A DNA stretch of 64,000 nucleotides from Haloarcula pellucida (GTDB taxonomy: Archaea > Halobacteriota > Halobacteria > Halobacteriales > Haloarculaceae). The notes below the pieces were generated by a model that saw only the letters and a list, made by a program, of their open reading frames with translations, was not told where the DNA came from and did not search any database. Shown here one piece after another: positions 25,936-34,615 of this stretch (within the stretch, counting starts at the first letter, position 1; each line of letters begins with the position of its first letter). The stretch spans positions 186,001 to 250,000 of the forward strand of contig NZ_BMOU01000003.1 in assembly GCF_014647235.1 (NCBI RefSeq), read 5' to 3'. The translations under genes and the position numbers were made by a program.

Positions 25936-28509
25936 TCAGGAGACGAGCGGTTCCTCGCGGACCGTCGCGTCGTAGCGCTCACCCTCGTAGAGAATCTCAA
26001 CCTCGGTACCGGGTTCGGCGTACTCCGGTGGGAGGTACGTGTAGGCGACGCAGGCTCCTTCGGTGTACCCGTACTCTGCGCTGTGGAGGTACCCGAGCAC
26101 CTCGTCCCCGTCCAGCACTGGCCGGTCGTCGAGGACTACCGCCTCGGGGTCGTCCAGCGTCAGACAGGCGACCTCGTGGTCGATGTTGTCGCCGTCGGCG
26201 GCCGCGGCGACGGCCTCCTTGCCGATGAAGTCGGTTTCGAGGTCGACGGCCCAGCCGAGGCCCGCCTCGTAGGGGTTGTGTTCGGTGTGGAGGTCTTCGC
26301 CCCACAGGCGGAACCCTTTCTCGATGCGCAGGGCGTCGAGTGCGCCGTTGCCGTACGGCCGTATGTCGTATTCTTCGCCGGCCTCTAGAACGTGCTCCCA
26401 GAGGCGCTCCCCGTACTCGGCGGGCGTGTACAGTTCCCAGCCGAGTTCGCCGGCGTAGGACACCCGGAGCGCGGTCACGGGGACGTTCTTGACGAAGAAC
26501 TGCTGGCTCGTAAAGAACGGGAAGGCGTCGTCCGAGAGGTCGACGTCGGTGACCTTCGAAAGCACTTTCCGGGCGTTCGGGCCGGTACACACCATCGCGG
26601 CGAGGTTCGAGGTGACGTCGTTGACGAGGACGCCTTCGGGCGACTGCTCGCGGACCCACGCGACGTGGTTGTTCCCGACTTCGCGGCCCGTCGTCAGCAA
26701 GAGGTAGCGGTCCTCGTCCGTGCGCGTGACGGTGATGTCTGCGCGGACGCCGCCGCCCTCGTTGCACATGAGCGTGTACTTCACGTCGCCCACGTCGATG
26801 TCCATATCGTTCGTACAGAGGTACTGGACGAACTCGCCGGCGTCCTCGCCGACGACTTCCATCTTGTTGAACGCGGTCATGTCGTGCAGGCCGACCTTGT
26901 TCCGGACGTGGAGCGCTTCGGCGCCCTCGATGGGCGAGTAGTACTTGCCTTCCCAGCCCTCGCGGTCGGGAATCCGGTCGCCGTACTCCGCCAGCAGGTC
27001 GGCGTTGGCGTCGAACCACTGCGGGGCCTCCCACCCGGCCTCGGCCCACATCTCCGCGTCCCACGCCTCGTGGGAGTGGTACATCGGCGTCCGCCGGATG
27101 TCGCGCTGTTTGTCCGTCCACACCCACTTCGGATGCATGATGTTGTAGACGATGCGGTACTCCTCGCCGCCGATGTCGCGGGCGAAGTCCCAACTGCCCT
27201 CGTGTTCGTCGAAGCGGTTGACGTCGCAGTGCGCGAGGTCTATCGGGCCTTCGGGGAGTCGCGGGACGCCGTTCTCCATCCACTCGGCCAGCGCCTTCCC
27301 GGCGCCACCGGCGTGGGTGACCCAGATGGCTGCCGCCGTCCAGAGGCCGTCGTACTCCTGTACCGGACCCATGACGGGGAGGCCGTTCGGTGACTCCGCG
27401 AACATCCCGTTGTACTTGTGTTCGAGTTTCTTGTCCTTCGTGGCCGGGATGAGTTCGTCGCTGGCCTGTCGCGGCGCCTTGTCCGGGCGGTCCGGGTGGG
27501 TCGCCGTGTTCATGTGGTAGTCGGTGAACTCGTGGACAGAGCCCTGTTCACCGTCCGGGTCGTTCCCACCCAGTTCCTGCGGGTCCGGAACGATTGGCTC
27601 GTGGTTGTACGAGCCGATGCCGTAGGCGTCCCCGTGGTTCCGGTAGTACATCGCGTTGTCCTGGTCCCGGAGAATCGGTCTGTCGGGGCCGACGAGCAGT
27701 CGCTTTGCCTTCTCGCCGGAGACGTTCTCGTAGTTCTCGAACAGCGGGTGGTCCGTGATGTCCACGGCGCTGTCTGCGAGTTCGTCGAGCGACTCCGTCA
27801 TGGTGTACTGGTGCTCGACGGGCGTCACCGGCAGGTGGACGTCGAGTTTCTCACCGAGTTGGCGGGCCCAGATGTTCGTCGCGACGACGACTTCCTCACA
27901 GTCGATGGTGCCGTGTTCGGTGACGACGCCCTCGATGGAGTCGCCGTCCGTCACCACGTTCTCCGTACGGGTGTGCGGGACGAACCGCGCGCCGTTGTCC
28001 ATCGCTTCCCGAGCGAGCGCGTCACAGGCCACGACGCCCGACACCTGTCCGTCCGTCGGCGAGTAGTACCCGCCGAGTATCTGGTCGGCGTCGACGAGCG
28101 GTAGATGGTCGGTGACTTCCTCCGGCGAGAGGAGTTGCGGGTCGTCGATGCCCCACGCCTTCGCGTGTTCGACGCGGCGTTGGAGGAAGTCCATGCGCTC
28201 CTCGCTTCGGGCGACTTCGATGCCGCCCACCTCGTTGTAGGCCTGCTGGCCGTCCGCGCCTTCGAGTTCGGCGTACAGGCGACGGCTGTAGTCCGCGAAC
28301 TGGCTGAGGACCTTCGGTTCGGCGGTCTGGAACATGATACCCGGCGCGTGCGTCGAGGACCCGCCCGTCGTCGGCATGGGCCCTTGGTCGACGACGACGA
28401 CGTCGTCGCGGCCGAGTTCCGTGAGCTGATACGCCAGATTGCAGCCGACGATACCGGCACCGACGATGACGGTGCCAGCCTCGGTCGGCAGGCTGTCTGT
28501 CGTCTCCAT
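25936..28509 (-). CDS. Dimethylglycine/sarcosine dehydrogenase-like flavoprotein with GcvT domain (paralogue 2)
   Basis: An 857-residue paralogue of the downstream gene with the same order of domains: FAD loop VIVGAGIVGCNLAYQL, His54 in GGSSTHAPG at the covalent-flavin position, FAO_M-like middle, and GcvT plus GcvT_C domains (NEGGGVRADITV, RVSYAGELGWELYTP). It has a slightly longer FAD domain with an insertion around 270-330. It would perform the paired demethylation (dimethylglycine to sarcosine, or sarcosine to glycine). The two genes are arranged head-to-tail with 215 bases between them. The ATG at 28509 is backed by AACTATATTT at 28540-28549. Confidence 0.85.
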   Translation of the reverse strand: METTDSLPTEAGTVIVGAGIVGCNLAYQLTELGRDDVVVVDQGPMPTTGGSSTHAPGIMFQTAEPKVLSQFADYSRRLYAELEGADGQQAYNEVGGIEVARSEERMDFLQRRVEHAKAWGIDDPQLLSPEEVTDHLPLVDADQILGGYYSPTDGQVSGVVACDALAREAMDNGARFVPHTRTENVVTDGDSIEGVVTEHGTIDCEEVVVATNIWARQLGEKLDVHLPVTPVEHQYTMTESLDELADSAVDITDHPLFENYENVSGEKAKRLLVGPDRPILRDQDNAMYYRNHGDAYGIGSYNHEPIVPDPQELGGNDPDGEQGSVHEFTDYHMNTATHPDRPDKAPRQASDELIPATKDKKLEHKYNGMFAESPNGLPVMGPVQEYDGLWTAAAIWVTHAGGAGKALAEWMENGVPRLPEGPIDLAHCDVNRFDEHEGSWDFARDIGGEEYRIVYNIMHPKWVWTDKQRDIRRTPMYHSHEAWDAEMWAEAGWEAPQWFDANADLLAEYGDRIPDREGWEGKYYSPIEGAEALHVRNKVGLHDMTAFNKMEVVGEDAGEFVQYLCTNDMDIDVGDVKYTLMCNEGGGVRADITVTRTDEDRYLLLTTGREVGNNHVAWVREQSPEGVLVNDVTSNLAAMVCTGPNARKVLSKVTDVDLSDDAFPFFTSQQFFVKNVPVTALRVSYAGELGWELYTPAEYGERLWEHVLEAGEEYDIRPYGNGALDALRIEKGFRLWGEDLHTEHNPYEAGLGWAVDLETDFIGKEAVAAAADGDNIDHEVACLTLDDPEAVVLDDRPVLDGDEVLGYLHSAEYGYTEGACVAYTYLPPEYAEPGTEVEILYEGERYDATVREEPLVS

Positions 28510-28539
28510 AAATCTGATTCGTAGGTGATTCTGGCGGCC

Positions 28540-28549
28540 AAATATAGTT
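28540..28549 (-). promoter_or_regulatory. TATA-like box for flavoprotein paralogue 2
   Basis: Minus strand AACTATATTT, 31-40 bases before ATG 28509. Confidence 0.5.
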
Positions 28550-28795
28550 ATCCCCTGTCCTCTCGGCGGTTTTCAACCAGTCACTTTGCTGTCTGGTAGA
28601 GCTTCCGAATTTCACAATGATAGTACTGTGAAATAGAGGGTAGTGTCGATTCAGTCCTCCCGACCGACGGCTCCCAGATATTCGAGTATACGGTCCCTAG
28701 ACGGCATGAAACAGCCGAATGGTCGGCCTTCTCCGTGGGCTCACTCCGCGGGTGGTGACAACCCTTTTCCCTCTCTCGAGTGCGCTCTCAGTTGC

Positions 28796-29215
28796 ATGGT
28801 CGACTCCATCTCGCTGGAGACAGCGACAGAACTGATAGCGGCGGCAGAAGCGAAGGCAGAGGAGATCGCGAACCCGATGGTTATCACGGTGGCCAACAGC
28901 GAGGGGAACCTCGTCGCCCAGCACCGGATGGACGGCGCGTGGCTCGCGTCGGTGAGCATCTCGCGGAACAAGGCGTACACGTCCGCTGCACTGGAGACGC
29001 CGACACACGAACTCGCCGAACCGTCGGAACCCGGAAACTCCCTGTACGGACTCCAGACCACCGACGAGGGACGTATCGTCATCTTCGGCGGCGGCTACCC
29101 GCTCGAACGCGACGGCGACGTCGTCGGCACTATCGGCGTCTCCGGCGGGGCCGTCTCACAGGACCGAGACGTCGCGGAAGCGGGCGTCGAACGCTGGAAC
29201 GAACTCACGGAGTAA
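28796..29215 (+). CDS. GlcG/HbpS family protein
   Basis: A 139-residue soluble protein of the GlcG/HbpS (DUF336) family: an N-terminal helix with ISLETATELIAAAEAKAEEI, a strand PMVITVANSEGNLVAQHRMDGAWLAS, SRNKAYTSAA, and a C-terminal glycine loop IFGGGYPLERDGDVVGTIGVSGG. Family members bind haem or cobalamin-related ligands or are found near glycolate and other oxidoreductase genes; the exact role is usually unknown. It starts at ATG 28796, divergent from the flavoprotein gene, and ends next to the creatininase-family gene. Confidence 0.88.
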   Translation: MVDSISLETATELIAAAEAKAEEIANPMVITVANSEGNLVAQHRMDGAWLASVSISRNKAYTSAALETPTHELAEPSEPGNSLYGLQTTDEGRIVIFGGGYPLERDGDVVGTIGVSGGAVSQDRDVAEAGVERWNELTE

Positions 29216-29217
29216 CG

Positions 29218-29952
29218 CTAGTCGTCCCGCGGACCCGGCTGACGCGCTGCAACGGCGTCGAGCAGGTCCACGAGGGCGTCCGCGGCCGCGGTCAGCAGTG
29301 TCTCACCCAGTTCGGCGCTCCCCTCGCGCGGGTCGCCGACCACGCCGTTTTCGGTGAACTCGTCGGCGTCGAACGCGAGGTTGACGCGACCCTGCCAGTC
29401 GCCCCAGCGTTCGCTCCCGTTCTCCGCCGCCGAGTCGAGGCGGTCCTCGTGGACCGTCTCGGGGTTCGCGTGCTGGAGGAGGGCCGTCTCCAGCGGACCG
29501 CCGTGACCCATGTCGGAACTGTGCTCGCCCACTTCGTCGAACCACGTGAACGGGACGGCGTACGCCTCGTCGTGTCTCGAAATCCGGCCGGCGACCTCCC
29601 GGAGGGCCGCGATGTTGCCGCCGTGACCGTTGACGAGGACGACGCGGTCCCAGCCGTGGTGGGCCAGACTCCCCACGACGTCTCTGACGTAGTCCCGGAA
29701 CGTGGACTCGGAGGTCCAGAGCGTCCCGCTGAAGGCCCGGTGTTCCTCGGCGACGCCGACCGGAACCGCGGGCGCGACGACCACTTCGCCGTCGTACTCG
29801 TCGGCGGCGCGTTCGGCCACCGCCTCCGCGTTGAGCGTGTCCGTCCCCAGCGGCGCGTGCGGGCCGTGTTGCTCCGTGCTCCCGACCGGGAGCAGTGCCA
29901 GATTCGTCTCTGTCTGTTCGGCGTCGGTCCACGTCTCGGATTCGATGTGCAT
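29218..29952 (-). CDS. Creatininase-family amidohydrolase
   Basis: A 244-residue metal-dependent amidohydrolase. Family marks are LLPVGSTEQHGPHAPLGTDT (metal-binding Glu-x-His and Asp), VLVNGHGGN, and MGHGGPLET. Members include creatininase, mycofactocin peptidase and the archaeal riboflavin-pathway deformylase ArfB, so the substrate is open. Creatinine breakdown would lead to sarcosine, which the neighbouring flavoproteins could oxidise, but no creatinase is seen. It is convergent with the GlcG gene (2 bases between stops). Confidence 0.82.
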   Translation of the reverse strand: MHIESETWTDAEQTETNLALLPVGSTEQHGPHAPLGTDTLNAEAVAERAADEYDGEVVVAPAVPVGVAEEHRAFSGTLWTSESTFRDYVRDVVGSLAHHGWDRVVLVNGHGGNIAALREVAGRISRHDEAYAVPFTWFDEVGEHSSDMGHGGPLETALLQHANPETVHEDRLDSAAENGSERWGDWQGRVNLAFDADEFTENGVVGDPREGSAELGETLLTAAADALVDLLDAVAARQPGPRDD

Positions 29953-30027
29953 ACGCGCACCTCTGTGCGAACTCGAATAAAGCCCCTACTCCCGGTGCTT
30001 TTTACGCTCGCGCCGCAGTGGCGACGT

Positions 30028-30984
30028 ATGGAGTACGAGTCTGTGACGCATACGACGAGTGACCGTCGTCTCGGTCGTCTCCCGTCGGGCAGCGACGTGT
30101 CGGTGACTGTCCACCGGTACGTTGGTGGCCCCGGCCCGGCCGTCTACGTGCAAGGGGCCCAGCACGGCATCGAACTCAACGGCCCGGCGGCGTTGCGCCG
30201 TCTCCACGGGCGATTGATCGACGCCGAAATCGCTGGGACCGTCGCCGTCGTTCCGGTGGTGAACCCGCTGGCGTTCGACCACCGCTCGTACATGACTCCC
30301 GCGGAGTACGACGTGATGAACCCGAACCTGAACCGCGTCTGGCCCGGTGACGAGGCCGGCAGCCTGCAAGAGCGACTGGCCGCCCGGTTGTGGGACCTCG
30401 TGACCGACGCCGACGCCGCCGTCGACTTACACACCGGGACCGCGGACATGCTCGAACACGTCCGGTATCAAGACGGCGAGGGCGAGGCCCGGACGCTGGC
30501 GAAGGCGTTCGGGACGGAGTACCTCGTCGTCGACAGCGACGAGGCACCGGCAGACGACGAGTTCAGGGGGACGTTCCGGACGGCCGCCGCACGCGCGGAC
30601 GTCCCGGCGATAACCGTCGAACTCTCGAACAGCAGGACGGTCACGCACTCGGCTATCGACACCGGCGTCGTCGGCGTCGAAAACGTCCTCCGCGAACTGG
30701 GCGTCCTCCCGGACGACCCGGCCCGACCGCCCGACCAGACGCGCCTCCGGAACGACGGTGCCACCACCGTGGCGGCGGAGTCGGGCCTGTTCGAACTGCG
30801 CCCGGACCTCGGCGTCGGCGACCACGTAGAGGCGGGAGAGACGCTCGGCGCCGTCTACTCCCCCTCGACGTTCGAACGACTCCAGACGGCCACCGCCGAC
30901 GACGGTGGCGTCGCCTACTCGCTGGCCCGTGAGGCCGTGGTCGTCGCTGGCGAGCGAATCGCCGGCATCGCGACGCCGGTGTGA
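30028..30984 (+). CDS. Aspartoacylase / succinylglutamate desuccinylase-like metallocarboxypeptidase
   Basis: A 318-residue protein of the AstE/AspA group. The zinc-site motif is AQHGIELNG (His and Glu), with the third ligand histidine in AAVDLHTGT; PAITVELSNSR contains a conserved glutamate. A C-terminal barrel of biotinyl-like character (VGDHVEAGETLGAVYSP) is typical of the family. It removes an acyl group from an N-acylated amino acid or related compound; the true substrate is unknown. Among haloarchaea and bacteria such genes often go with osmolyte metabolism (for example ectoine), but that is not shown here. A TATA-like CTTTTTAC lies 24-31 bases before ATG 30028. Confidence 0.82.
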   Translation: MEYESVTHTTSDRRLGRLPSGSDVSVTVHRYVGGPGPAVYVQGAQHGIELNGPAALRRLHGRLIDAEIAGTVAVVPVVNPLAFDHRSYMTPAEYDVMNPNLNRVWPGDEAGSLQERLAARLWDLVTDADAAVDLHTGTADMLEHVRYQDGEGEARTLAKAFGTEYLVVDSDEAPADDEFRGTFRTAAARADVPAITVELSNSRTVTHSAIDTGVVGVENVLRELGVLPDDPARPPDQTRLRNDGATTVAAESGLFELRPDLGVGDHVEAGETLGAVYSPSTFERLQTATADDGGVAYSLAREAVVVAGERIAGIATPV

Positions 30985-31057
30985 CTGGCGTCGCAGTCGA
31001 CAGCCGGTCAGCCGTATCTCTCGGGCGCAGTCTCGGTACCACCGCCGTATTCGGGGA

Positions 31058-31064
31058 TTTAAAT
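31058..31064 (+). promoter_or_regulatory. TATA-like box ahead of the HTH-type protein
   Basis: TTTAAAT lies 60 bases before ATG 31124, implying a leader of about 35 bases. Confidence 0.45.
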
Positions 31065-31123
31065 GGGTTGGTTATTACTGACACACTGTTATGCTCCGTG
31101 ATGTGTCATAGATACTCAATAAC

Positions 31124-32188
31124 ATGGGACTACAGACCGCCTTCGACGTCCTCTCCCAGATCGTCGAACAGTACGAGTCGCGTGGTCGGACCGTCCGACA
31201 CGTCGAAGCGACGGCGAGCGACGGCGGGTCGCTGCAGGTCTCCATGGCGGTCCCGGTGTCGCTCTGTGCCGCGTCTGGCGACGGCGTCCACTCCGACCTC
31301 ACCCCGGAGACGGCGACACTGACCGACAGCGGTGGGCTACGGGTGGAGTTCTCGACCTCCGCCCTCGCCGCGCTCCCACCGACGACTGCGGCGTCCATCT
31401 CGGTCAACGAGGAGGCCGTCCGCGTCGAAGACGGCGGCATCGTCCTCGGCGTCGAACTCACCGTCGACCCGTCTGCAGACGGGACGGAGCGTGCCGCAGT
31501 CGGCGAGGACGCCGCCACCGACTCTCGGACGACGGCGCAGTCGGCCACGGAACCGACAGACGTAGACGGGGCGTCGCCCGAACCGTCCGCACCGCCAGCG
31601 GACAGCGAGGACGCGTCACTGGCGGACGAACTCGCGGCGGTCCGTGACGACGACGTCCCGCCCTACGAGGACACGGCGTACCTCAAGCGTCTCTATGACG
31701 CCTGCGAGAACTTCACCGAGATGAGCGAGCGAATCGAGATGGACGTCTCCTCCGAGACGGTCCGACGCTACATGATCGAGGCAGACATCCACGACCCGAC
31801 GTCCTACGACACCTCGACCAACCAAGATACGGGGCGGGCTGGGGAGGGACGCGCGGACGCGACGACGAGCGCCGAACCGACTCTGGCGGCACCCACGGCG
31901 ACCGACGATCCGATGGAGACGATCCCGGACGAGCAACTCGTCACCGACGGCCTCGGCCTTCCGGAGAGTGTCCATCTGGCGGACGTCGCCGACGCCGTCG
32001 TCGACTCGGTGACCGTCTACGAGGTCCAGCGACACCTCGACCTCGAACGCCAGCAGACACAGGAACTGCTCGAAGAACTCAATCTGCTGGACCTCGTCAT
32101 GCGGCAGTTGTCCGACAACCCGGAACAGACGGCGTCCTACGAGCAAGTCGCCACGCGAATCCGAGAGTGTGCCCCCGGCCCAGCGTGA
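31124..32188 (+). CDS. Haloarchaeal hypothetical protein with a possible HTH
   Basis: A 354-residue acidic protein with three parts. The N-terminal 120 residues look like a beta-rich domain (LQVSMAVPVSLCAASGD, VLGVELTVD). A low-complexity Ala/Asp/Thr/Ser-rich linker follows (about 125-170). The middle (about 180-225) has YLKRLYDACENFTEMSERI then ETVRRYMIEADIH, which looks like a helix-turn-helix. The C-terminal 80 residues form a further helical region (VTVYEVQRHLDLERQQTQELL). I do not recognise its family; it may be a regulator. It precedes the MetF-like gene on the same strand with 78 bases between. Confidence 0.6.
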   Translation: MGLQTAFDVLSQIVEQYESRGRTVRHVEATASDGGSLQVSMAVPVSLCAASGDGVHSDLTPETATLTDSGGLRVEFSTSALAALPPTTAASISVNEEAVRVEDGGIVLGVELTVDPSADGTERAAVGEDAATDSRTTAQSATEPTDVDGASPEPSAPPADSEDASLADELAAVRDDDVPPYEDTAYLKRLYDACENFTEMSERIEMDVSSETVRRYMIEADIHDPTSYDTSTNQDTGRAGEGRADATTSAEPTLAAPTATDDPMETIPDEQLVTDGLGLPESVHLADVADAVVDSVTVYEVQRHLDLERQQTQELLEELNLLDLVMRQLSDNPEQTASYEQVATRIRECAPGPA

Positions 32189-32266
32189 CTCCCCGCTGGC
32201 AATTTAAAGGGGTTCTGTGACCCACCCACAAACAAAAGTGTCCTCCATACATCCTACCGATACGTA

Positions 32267-33127
32267 ATGTCGTTGCGAAGTCGTACCATGACGCCGCAGG
32301 ACGGGGTCGAGAACCTCCTCACGAACGCACGGTTCGAACTGATGCCGTTCGAGAGCTTCGAGGAGGAGATAACGCACCTGCCCGACGGTGCGACCATCGC
32401 TATCACTACCTCGCCGCAGTTGGGTATCGAGGCGACGCTCGAACGGACCGAGGAGGCCGTCGAACAGGGGTTCGAGGTCGTTCCACACATCGCGGCCCGC
32501 TACGTCCGTGACCGGGAGCACCTAGCGGACATCGCCCGGCGACTCACAGAGGCCGGCATCACCGACATCTTCGTTCCGGGCGGCGACCGGGACGAACCGG
32601 AGGGGGAGTTCGAGTCGGCGTACGACCTCCTCTCGACGCTCGACGGGATGGAGTACTCCTTCGAGGAGGTCGGCATCACCGGCTATCCCGAGGGCCACGA
32701 CTTCATCGACGACGAGACGCTGGCGGAGTCCATGGAGCAGAAAGCGCCCTACGCGACGTACATCGTCACGCAACTCTGCTACGACCCGGAGACGGTGCTC
32801 GAGTGGATCGAGGAGATTCGCGAACGTGGCGTCACCCTCCCGGTCGAAATCGGCATCCCCGGCGTGATGAAGTACAAGCGATTGCTCCAGATCTCCCAGA
32901 AGGTCGGCGTCGGCGACTCGATCAAGTTCCTCCGGAAGACCACTGGCGTCGTCGGCTTCATCCGGCAGCTCGTCGGGTCCCGCGGGACCTACAAGCCCGA
33001 CGACCTCATCGACGGCCTCGCCCCCTACGTCGACGACGAGGAGTACAACATCAGCGGCGTCCACATATACACGTTCAACCAGACGCCCGATACGATGTCG
33101 TGGCGGTACGAGCGCCTCGAAAAGTAG
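32267..33127 (+). CDS. metF: Methylenetetrahydrofolate reductase-like protein (MetF family)
   Basis: A 286-residue flavoprotein with the TIM-barrel pattern of methylenetetrahydrofolate reductase. Recognisable stretches are VVPHIAARYVRDREHLADIARRL, ITDIFVPGGDRDEPEGEF (the FAD/pterin loop), GITGYPEGHDFID, ATYIVTQLCYDPETVLEW, PVEIGIPGVMKYKRLLQIS and GVHIYTFNQTPDTMSWRY. It normally interconverts 5,10-methylene-THF and 5-methyl-THF. It is one gene upstream of GlyA and two upstream of a DmdA-like gene, so it could oxidise methyl-THF made by DmdA. The usual start is ATG 32267; a second in-frame ATG at 32288 is possible. A TTTAAA at 32203-32208 suggests a short leader. Confidence 0.83.
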   Translation: MSLRSRTMTPQDGVENLLTNARFELMPFESFEEEITHLPDGATIAITTSPQLGIEATLERTEEAVEQGFEVVPHIAARYVRDREHLADIARRLTEAGITDIFVPGGDRDEPEGEFESAYDLLSTLDGMEYSFEEVGITGYPEGHDFIDDETLAESMEQKAPYATYIVTQLCYDPETVLEWIEEIRERGVTLPVEIGIPGVMKYKRLLQISQKVGVGDSIKFLRKTTGVVGFIRQLVGSRGTYKPDDLIDGLAPYVDDEEYNISGVHIYTFNQTPDTMSWRYERLEK

Positions 33128-33275
33128 GTCCAGCGACACGCCGTATTCTCACCCAGCCGTCCCCCTCGAACCGTAGTCAGTGCGACACGTCGGCGGGGCC
33201 AGACACGTCCACTCACTCGCCAGACACGTTCTGTCGGGAGCCAGTTTATTGCCGCTCTAGCTCCTGTCCTCGACC

Positions 33276-34523
33276 ATGACGTACGAAACCGTCAGAGCGA
33301 CGGACCCGGCCGTCGCAGACGCCCTCGAAGGTGAGCGAGAGCGACAGAACGACACGCTGGCGATGATAGCGAGCGAGAACCACGTCTCCGAGGCCGTCAT
33401 GGAGGCCCAGAGCTCGGAACTCACGAACAACTACGCCGAGGGCTACCCCGACGAGCGCTACTACGGCGGCTGTGAGTACGCCGACGACGTCGAGCAGTTG
33501 GCCATCGACCGCGCGAAGGAACTGTGGGGTGCCGACCACGTCAACGTCCAGCCACACTCTGGCTCGCAGGCAAACATGGGCGTGTACCTCGCTGCTCTGG
33601 ACCCCGGTGACAAGATTCTCTCGCTGGATTTGACCCACGGCGGCCACCTCTCACACGGCCACCCGGCGAACTTCGCCGGACAGGTCTACGAAGTCGAGCA
33701 GTACGAGGTCGACGAGGAGAGCGGTTACATCGACTACGAGGGCCTCCACGAACACGCCGAGGAGTACGACCCGGACATCATCGTTTCGGGCTACTCCGCG
33801 TACCCGCGCGAGGTCGACTTCGAACGGATTCAGGCGACGGCCGACGCCGTCGACGCCTACCACCTCGCCGACATCGCGCACATCACCGGGCTGGTCGCCG
33901 CGGGCGTCCACGAGTCGCCGGTGGGTGTCGCGGACTTCGTCACCGGGTCGACGCACAAGACCATCCGCGCGGGCCGCGGCGGCGTCATCATGTGCGGCGA
34001 CGAACACGCCGACGACGTCGACAGCGCCGTCTTCCCGGGTTCGCAGGGCGGTCCGGCGATGCACAACGTCGCCGGCAAGGCCGTCGGCTTCGGCGAAGCG
34101 CTCGACCCGGCCTTCGAGCGATACGCCGAACAGACCGTCACCAACGCGAAAGCGCTCGGCGAGCGGTTACAGGACCACGGCCTCGACCTCGTCTCGGGCG
34201 GCACGGACAACCACCTCGTGCTGGTCGACCTCCGCCCCTCGCATCCGGACACCACGGGCAAGGAAGTCGAGGAGAGCCTCGAAGAAGCCGGCATCGTCCT
34301 CAACGCCAACACCGTCCCCGGCGAGACGCGCTCCGCGTTCAACCCCTCGGGCATCCGCGCCGGCACGCCCGCCCTCACGACTCGCGGGTTCGGTGAAGAA
34401 GCGTGCTGCGAAGTCGCGGACCTCATCTACGAAATCGTGGACGCCCCCCACGACGAGGCCGTCGTCGCCGAGGTCAGCCAGCGAGTCGACGAACTCACCG
34501 ACGAGTACACCCTCTACGACTGA
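33276..34523 (+). CDS. glyA: Serine hydroxymethyltransferase
   Basis: A 415-residue PLP enzyme that exchanges serine with glycine plus 5,10-methylene-THF. Lys228 in VTGSTHKTIRAGRGG is the PLP lysine; other marks are ASENHVSEAV, NNYAEGYPDERYYGGCEYAD, and HSGSQANMGVYLAAL. Length is normal for the archaeal group. It lies between the MetF-like gene and a Usp gene on the same strand, in the one-carbon region. It can work for glycine synthesis or, if dimethylglycine/sarcosine breakdown supplies glycine and methylene-THF, for making serine. Confidence 0.97.
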   Translation: MTYETVRATDPAVADALEGERERQNDTLAMIASENHVSEAVMEAQSSELTNNYAEGYPDERYYGGCEYADDVEQLAIDRAKELWGADHVNVQPHSGSQANMGVYLAALDPGDKILSLDLTHGGHLSHGHPANFAGQVYEVEQYEVDEESGYIDYEGLHEHAEEYDPDIIVSGYSAYPREVDFERIQATADAVDAYHLADIAHITGLVAAGVHESPVGVADFVTGSTHKTIRAGRGGVIMCGDEHADDVDSAVFPGSQGGPAMHNVAGKAVGFGEALDPAFERYAEQTVTNAKALGERLQDHGLDLVSGGTDNHLVLVDLRPSHPDTTGKEVEESLEEAGIVLNANTVPGETRSAFNPSGIRAGTPALTTRGFGEEACCEVADLIYEIVDAPHDEAVVAEVSQRVDELTDEYTLYD

Positions 34524-34615
34524 GCGGCTGACCGGGGACTCACCACTCTGGTCGCCCCCGCTCCTCTATTTGTTGGCGAGTCTATATTTGTCGTCGCACA
34601 CGAGTGTAGCGTGGG

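Noticed and set aside
29218-29952. Complete creatinine-degradation pathway
   Set aside because: The creatininase-family gene could start one, but no creatinase was found in the window and the family also includes other amidohydrolases.
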